Of a stretch of DNA of 64,000 bases, positions 58,555-64,000 are shown piece after piece. The notes under the pieces are model-generated. The model made no database searches, was not told the DNA's origin, and saw only the letters and a list, made by a program, of their open reading frames with translations. This DNA comes from Melitaea cinxia (Eukaryota; Arthropoda; Insecta; Lepidoptera; Nymphalidae). Location: positions 4,871,206 to 4,935,205 of the forward strand of contig NC_059396.1 in NCBI RefSeq assembly GCF_905220565.1. The letters are read 5' to 3'. Within the stretch, counting starts at the first letter, position 1; every line of letters starts with the position of its first letter. Both the position numbers and the translations under genes were made by a program.

Positions 58555-58877
58555 CATAGCAGTAAAGAATATAGCCACTCCCTCTCTGGGTGGCCCCCGT
58601 GGGTATCGTAAGGGGGAAATAAAGAATAACTCAGTTTCATTACCACCTTGGTACTTAAAATGCTGACTGATGGTGTGATAGCCATCCAACTGCTGGCTTA
58701 CAAATACACAGGCTGAAGATAGGCAGCAGCATCTTCAGTGCGGCAAAGCCAGCCCGCTGGCCACCAACACATCTACCAAATGTGACTATGGGCAAAACAC
58801 ATGAGCTCGCGCCATAATGTTTGGCGCGAACTTGCGGAGGCCTATGTCCAGGAGCGGACTGCAATAGGCTGAAATGA
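58555..58877 (+). mobile_element. Retroposon family E, full-length but diverged
   Basis: GTAAAGAATATAGCCACTCC, GCCCCCGTGGGTATCGTAAG, AGGCAGCAGCATCTTCAGTG and GCGGAGGCCTATGTCCAGGA then CTGCAATAGGCTGAAATGA. The 69-codon minus frame inside is not a gene. Confidence 0.7.
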
Positions 58878-59066
58878 ATCGTTAAGTTGCTTTTCTTAGA
58901 GATAGGCGACTATATGTTTGTTAAATGGTAGGTAGATACGTCGTAGTATACGATCGTATTTATCGGTGCTATTCAAAATTTATTTAAACAATAATGATGA
59001 TAGTAGCCTAGTTTAGATGTCATGATGTAAACAAAGAAATGTAATGTATTAAGTTATATATATTAA

Positions 59067-59379
59067 CTAGCTGTGCCCGCGACTTCATCCGCGTGGAATT
59101 CAAAATAAAGTTATTGTTCAGTTCGCAGAGTTAAAAAATAAATAAATTTATAAAATAAAAGTAGCCTAAGTTACTCCTTATTACATCAGCTATCAGCCAG
59201 TGAAAGTGGCATCAAAACCATTTCAGAGATTAGCCGGAACAAACAGAGAAACAGACAGACAATAATTATAAAAAATGTCATTTTGGTATATGTACCGTGT
59301 ATACATCCATATGCGTCTAGTAAAAAGCAGATATTCTAATATTACAAATAGACACTCAAATTTTATTTATTTGTATAGA
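59067..59379 (-). mobile_element. Non-autonomous Helitron, family A, complete
   Basis: On the minus strand it starts TCTATACAAATAAATAAAAT and ends CGGATGAAGTCGCGGGCACA GCTAG, flanked by A at the 5' side and T at the 3' side. It is 313 bp. Confidence 0.8.
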
Positions 59380-62300
59380 TAAATAAATTTTTTCTAGAAA
59401 TTAATTTTTTATTTAGGATTATTTAACTTGAATTTTATTGTAGTTGTAGTGATATGTCTATAATGAATGTATATAATGAAAAATCGCCTGTGGCATTATA
59501 ATAATGCATGCATGATTAACAAAAGGCATGGGTATTTTGAACCTGTGGATGTAAAATTAAAAAAAAAAAAACGTGAATTTTATTCTAGTTCCATTTTATA
59601 ATCGTTACATTGTTTGCAACTTTTTAAGTAATTATTTATTTTTCTTTAAAAATCTATAAAACATTGACCCTGTAATATAGATCATTGTTATTCCTAATTG
59701 CTCAAAAATACGAAAAAATAATAACGGACACAAAATAGGAAAGCATACAATCACAAAAAATGACGATGTACAAAAGCTACATTAGCGTAAAAAGTTGCAG
59801 TAAAACCGGATAGCTTACGCATAAAGAATTGTAACATATTTTGAGGTGATAAAAATGAAAGTGGCAAAGAAGTACTTACGTAAAACAATAAAATGGCATT
59901 TATGATGTATATTCTAGTGTTTCGGTCAGAGCTTGACGAATCAGTTACACCTTTGTGCTAATAAAACTATACGACCGCCGTCGATGCAGCCTCGGGCAAA
60001 AGTGGCGAAAATTTCAGTGTACTTTCACAATTTTGCACGGAATATCGCAAATATAATAATTTACATAACAACTCGAACGAACACGAATTATTTGTCTTTA
60101 TATGGTCTTTTACCCAATTACTAGTATTATATTTTCAAAATTGAACTATTCTGAAATATCCTGTCAATGCGAATATAAATTTGTAAGACGTTGGTCACAC
60201 TGCTTGTCAATATATTCTCTATGCTCTTATACAGAAGATGTGCTTTTTTCTCTAAGAAAACTTATTCGGGTTTCAAATCTTCCGAAATTAGGATCTGAAC
60301 TCAACTAGTTTTCATGATCTCCGAGGTAAAATAGCGAGAGTCACACACGGTCGCTCAAGCCAGAAATACTACATCAAATCGAACCGACGACTGTTGTTGT
60401 TGATCATCGTGGAAAAATTCTACCACACCAGGAATTTTTTGTCTACTATAGGTAGTAGCATTTACCAAAGATCGTTTTCGTCGTCCGAGGAAACGTTGTG
60501 TTCCTTTCCTAAGATGGTCTAAAAATGTATAATTTATTTATTCTTTAAAAGATTATTTGAATAAAAATGATAATATAAAATACTTACCATAAAATATTAA
60601 CACATATGTCGGACCAAAAGTAAACAATTAGAATATATTTAAATATAATTATTATCACACAATAACTATACAAAGAAAGAAAGTTTTTTTTTTATTAGCC
60701 AGCCATGTTATAGTAATAGTTAAAAAATTATAAAAAAATAAGTAGTCAAAATAAGTATAATAACAGAACCTTAAAGAAATAGATATAATGATATACAACA
60801 AATACAAACTTTTCAAATTTTAAATATATTATGTTAACACGTATACCAACAAAACGTCAAAAATAATCACGATTTATTATGATATTTGTTTCTACAAAAG
60901 TAAATAAATAAAATCAAAAAACGAGTGTGCTGTAGACCACACGACTGAAGTAAAACTTCTTTAGCTCCATCCAACTTATATCTCCCTCTCAACTTCCGTT
61001 TACCTCACACTATCACACTTTTCGTAACGCTCTCGTCACGCATTCACCATCTTACTCCCCAAGTCAAACGTGCATAAAGAAGTTTTCCTTTAATAATCTA
61101 TACAAAAATCATTAAACGTTGTAGCTCAATATATATAATGAAATCGTTGATAGTGAGATTTAAAATTAATTTATTTATTTATTTCTTTATTAATTTCATT
61201 TCAAAACATTTGACGATCATGCAAAGATTGCACCTTTGGACGACCTTGAGCAAGGAACACCACAATGTTTCATTATAAAAAGCACTATGATTAACTAAGA
61301 TTGATGTTTAGGCAATTAGGCTAAGTGTATAAAACTAGTTTTAGTCATTATAGATTAATCATGATTTTCGTTTATTACCGTCTCTGGCATCAAACCTAAT
61401 CTTTATTGACGCTGTTACATTTATTTATATTTTAATTACTTCATCATTACCTTTTTGGGTTTTTACTGTTACTAACTTATTAAGTTAACTTCTGCTAATT
61501 AAATATAGCCGTAATTTGCTTTTATATTTAAAACAGTTTTTGCGGTCAATGGATAGATAACAATCGCTTAATTAGTGCGGAAATCACAGATATACTTATT
61601 GATAAATGTTAAAAAATGTTTGAAACAATTAACGTTTTTAAGTACCTTCGAGTAAGGAAGTCTTTGATGGAAAGCCTAGGACGTTTTTTTAATACTTAGG
61701 AAATACAACAAAAATAATTGAAAATTTAACTACCAAGAACTTGCAGTAATAATACGTTTTAAATTATACAATTAAGGTAATATACTCTTAGCAGATTTTT
61801 AATGTCTAATAATAATATTTTAATGTCACTTTATCAATTGTAACATAATTAAAAAGAATTATTGCATGTTCAAAATCCATTATACATTGGTAGGTTTATA
61901 TGTCTTTTAATATTTGTATAAAAACTTGTATACAAATTTAAATCTACCAAAAACGAACGACATATTTCAATTTCGCCACAATTATATCATATCGTTGTGT
62001 GGGCAGGAAGCCGTTATAAAACGCTACAAATACATATGTCAAAACGCTGTAATATTTTCAAGTGTTAATCAACAAAAAAGCTACCTCCGCTTGCGACGAA
62101 ATTAAACACACTTATAGAGTTTTTATACGTATTATAATATTGTTAATTGATCCGGCCATCATGCTGCGAATAGATTAATATAATTTTATTGTAATACGAA
62201 GCTTTGACTTGTGACACGATTTTGACATAAGTGACAGTTTAGATCGATACGCAAAAACTGAGATTAATTAATTATTTATTTATTACTGACCACCGAGTGT

Positions 62301-64000
62301 GTAGTTGACCTTCAGCTGCACGACCCTGGTGTTTTTTGTTTGATGGGTACCTACTAATATCAAATTAGTGTTATTTAATAAGCCATTAAATTCATAAACT
62401 CTTAATAATCATGTTAGATTTTGATTACATCTTTTAAACTTTATACGTTAATAGAGACGACTAAATAGACCAAGTAAACCTTAAATCGACATACGTAAAA
62501 CATATAACAAAATGATTTTCTAAAATAATAATTTAAACGTCCTTAAGAACTTACTAAAAATTATTTATAAACGTATATAGTACGTATAAACGAACCCTAA
62601 GTACCGGTAATATCTAAATTGTACAATTATTGGAACCCATTGATTATTTCATTACAATATATTTCGACATTTTAACAAATCAATTAATATATCGGAGTCG
62701 GCAGGCCACGAACATGTCACTTCTAACACCCATCACCAGTTATTAGGTCCACTGAAACCGATCCACTTTTTATATGTTGTATTTTTTGCACCCCAATGAC
62801 TAAGCCGTGATATTAAAACGCTATTAGTATAGATTGAGGCACGATATATCATTTTAGGGCGGTGATTTTATCGCTCCTAAATGCGGACAGGAATTTCGAT
62901 GTCTCGATTTTTTTATATGGTTTTTGCGAGGCCGAAAACAATGTTCGGAGTGCCATTAACGGTTTGGACGTTGTATTAATGCGAAATGAATGTTGGGTTG
63001 TATGATGATTGTTTATGTGCGAATCGATTCGACGTTCGCGTCAGAGCGGACCTCCCGGTTCTCGCGCTTTGTTGGTGGCAATCGTACCTATTCTTTATAC
63101 ATATTATTTGTTTTTTTTTTTTTTTTAATCTTTATTTGGATTATCTATCAATGAGACTCTGTAGTTCTAGGTTTTTGTTTTAAATTTTTCCTCACAGCTC
63201 ATTCAGAAAATTTATTTGTTGCACATGCCTATAAACTTGCAATAAATCTGAAAAAAATGAGAAGATTTAAGACCCGAAGTTATTGAATTGCAGAAAAATA
63301 AATCGAATGGATTAGTAATTAAACGTTATAAACAAACGTAAAACACAATTAAAAAGGTTATACTTTACTCAGTTTCAATTCACACTCATTCGATGATTGT
63401 TAAGCGTTCATGCATGAAATAACGAATGGATTAAGTAAGGATGACATCAGGTATTTTCATTAGCCATGCTGACTTTTATTGAAATCGGCTTTTCATTGTA
63501 AATAGTAAGCTTAAATTAATTATTTAAATATATTTTTTAAATATTTGAGTATAAATCTTGGAAAATTATGTAAATGAATCGCTAAATTTGAACTAAGGGT
63601 AAAAACTCGGGAACAGCTGGACTGATTCGGCTATTTCTTTAAGTTTTCCTTGCTTTTTAGAAATATTTTTTAAACAACGATCATTTCAACTGAAATGCGT
63701 TTGACAGTTTGCAAGACATGACAACGTCTGTTGGATCAACTAGTTCATTAAAAAGTAATTAGGTATTTAATTTAAAGTCACAGGTAGTTGTCAGCGTTGT
63801 ACAAGAATATTTCTGTTTAGTTTACTTTTTATTAGGTTCGATTTTTTATTAATATCACACGGAGAGCCGCTTTATTATTTACACTTATTCGAAATAATTC
63901 ATAAACTGCCCCGTCATAGACAATTCATCAGACGCGTGATGAATTCGATGTAGAATAAGAAACGGCTACCAGTGCTCATAAAAGTCCAGAAGGGACGGAA
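59380..64000. other. Non-coding end of window
   Basis: No gene recognised in 4.6 kb. CpG is locally enriched at 62860-63070 (CGATTCGACGTTCGCGTCAG, CCTCCCGGTTCTCGCGC), ending before a T run at 63111-63127. A segment at 60925-61090 is pyrimidine-rich with partly inverted ends (GAAGTAAAACTTCTTTA and TAAAGAAGTTTTCC), perhaps an old repeat. The frames at 59933, 60102, 61914 and 62986 have no domains. Confidence 0.4.

Noticed and set aside
1..64000. Search for other Wnt cluster members (Wnt1, Wnt6, Wnt10) or CKCHG/CCGRG motifs elsewhere
   Set aside because: No second Wnt-like frame is visible on either strand; they would lie outside the window.

Overview
This window looks like a stretch of a lepidopteran, probably butterfly, nuclear genome. 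The sequence is AT-rich and intron- or gene-desert-like. It is crowded with repeat families I recognise from Lepidoptera: Lep1-type non-autonomous Helitrons ending CTAG, tRNA-derived SINEs resembling the nymphalid Metulj family, (TGA)n-tailed retroposon 3' ends, and a recurrent element bounded by AACCGACTTC/GAAGTCGGTT. There are no bacterial-style operons, rRNA or CRISPR arrays.

Only one gene is convincing: a Wnt ligand of the Wnt9 subfamily on the + strand. It has a signal-peptide exon (26309-26382), a 100-bp GT-AG intron (26383-26482) and one large exon (26483-27428), followed by an AATAAA signal at 27605. Joined across the intron it predicts 339 residues, with 24 cysteines in the mature part and the conserved acylated serine in CHGFSGSC. 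It is divergent: the tryptophan before GGCGD and the HNN-type motif upstream of CKCHG are missing, and the body of the protein carries no intron.

Layout: 1-12 kb holds Helitrons, a chimeric Helitron/AACCGACTTC element, a retroposon nested inside a SINE, and a pogo/Tigger-like MITE next to a decayed transposase fragment. 12-26 kb holds a probable Ty3/gypsy LTR-PBS-gag remnant, LINE fragments and SINEs. 26.3-27.6 kb is the Wnt gene, free of recognised repeats. 28-41 kb holds a long-TIR MITE, SINEs, LINE 3' ends and microsatellites. 41-54 kb is the most intricate part: a LINE split by a Helitron, a foldback element inserted in a Helitron, a second foldback copy that itself holds a poly-A retroposon with an 11-bp target-site duplication, and an AACCGACTTC element whose centre has expanded into about 200 bp of inverted, tandem ACGAGTATATA repeats. 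54-64 kb is mostly unannotated non-coding DNA with two retroposons and one Helitron.

Long stretches without genes around a Wnt locus fit a developmental regulatory landscape. I could not prove any enhancer from sequence alone. I did not find an undescribed multi-gene system; the best novelty candidates are the compact Wnt9 and the nested foldback family.
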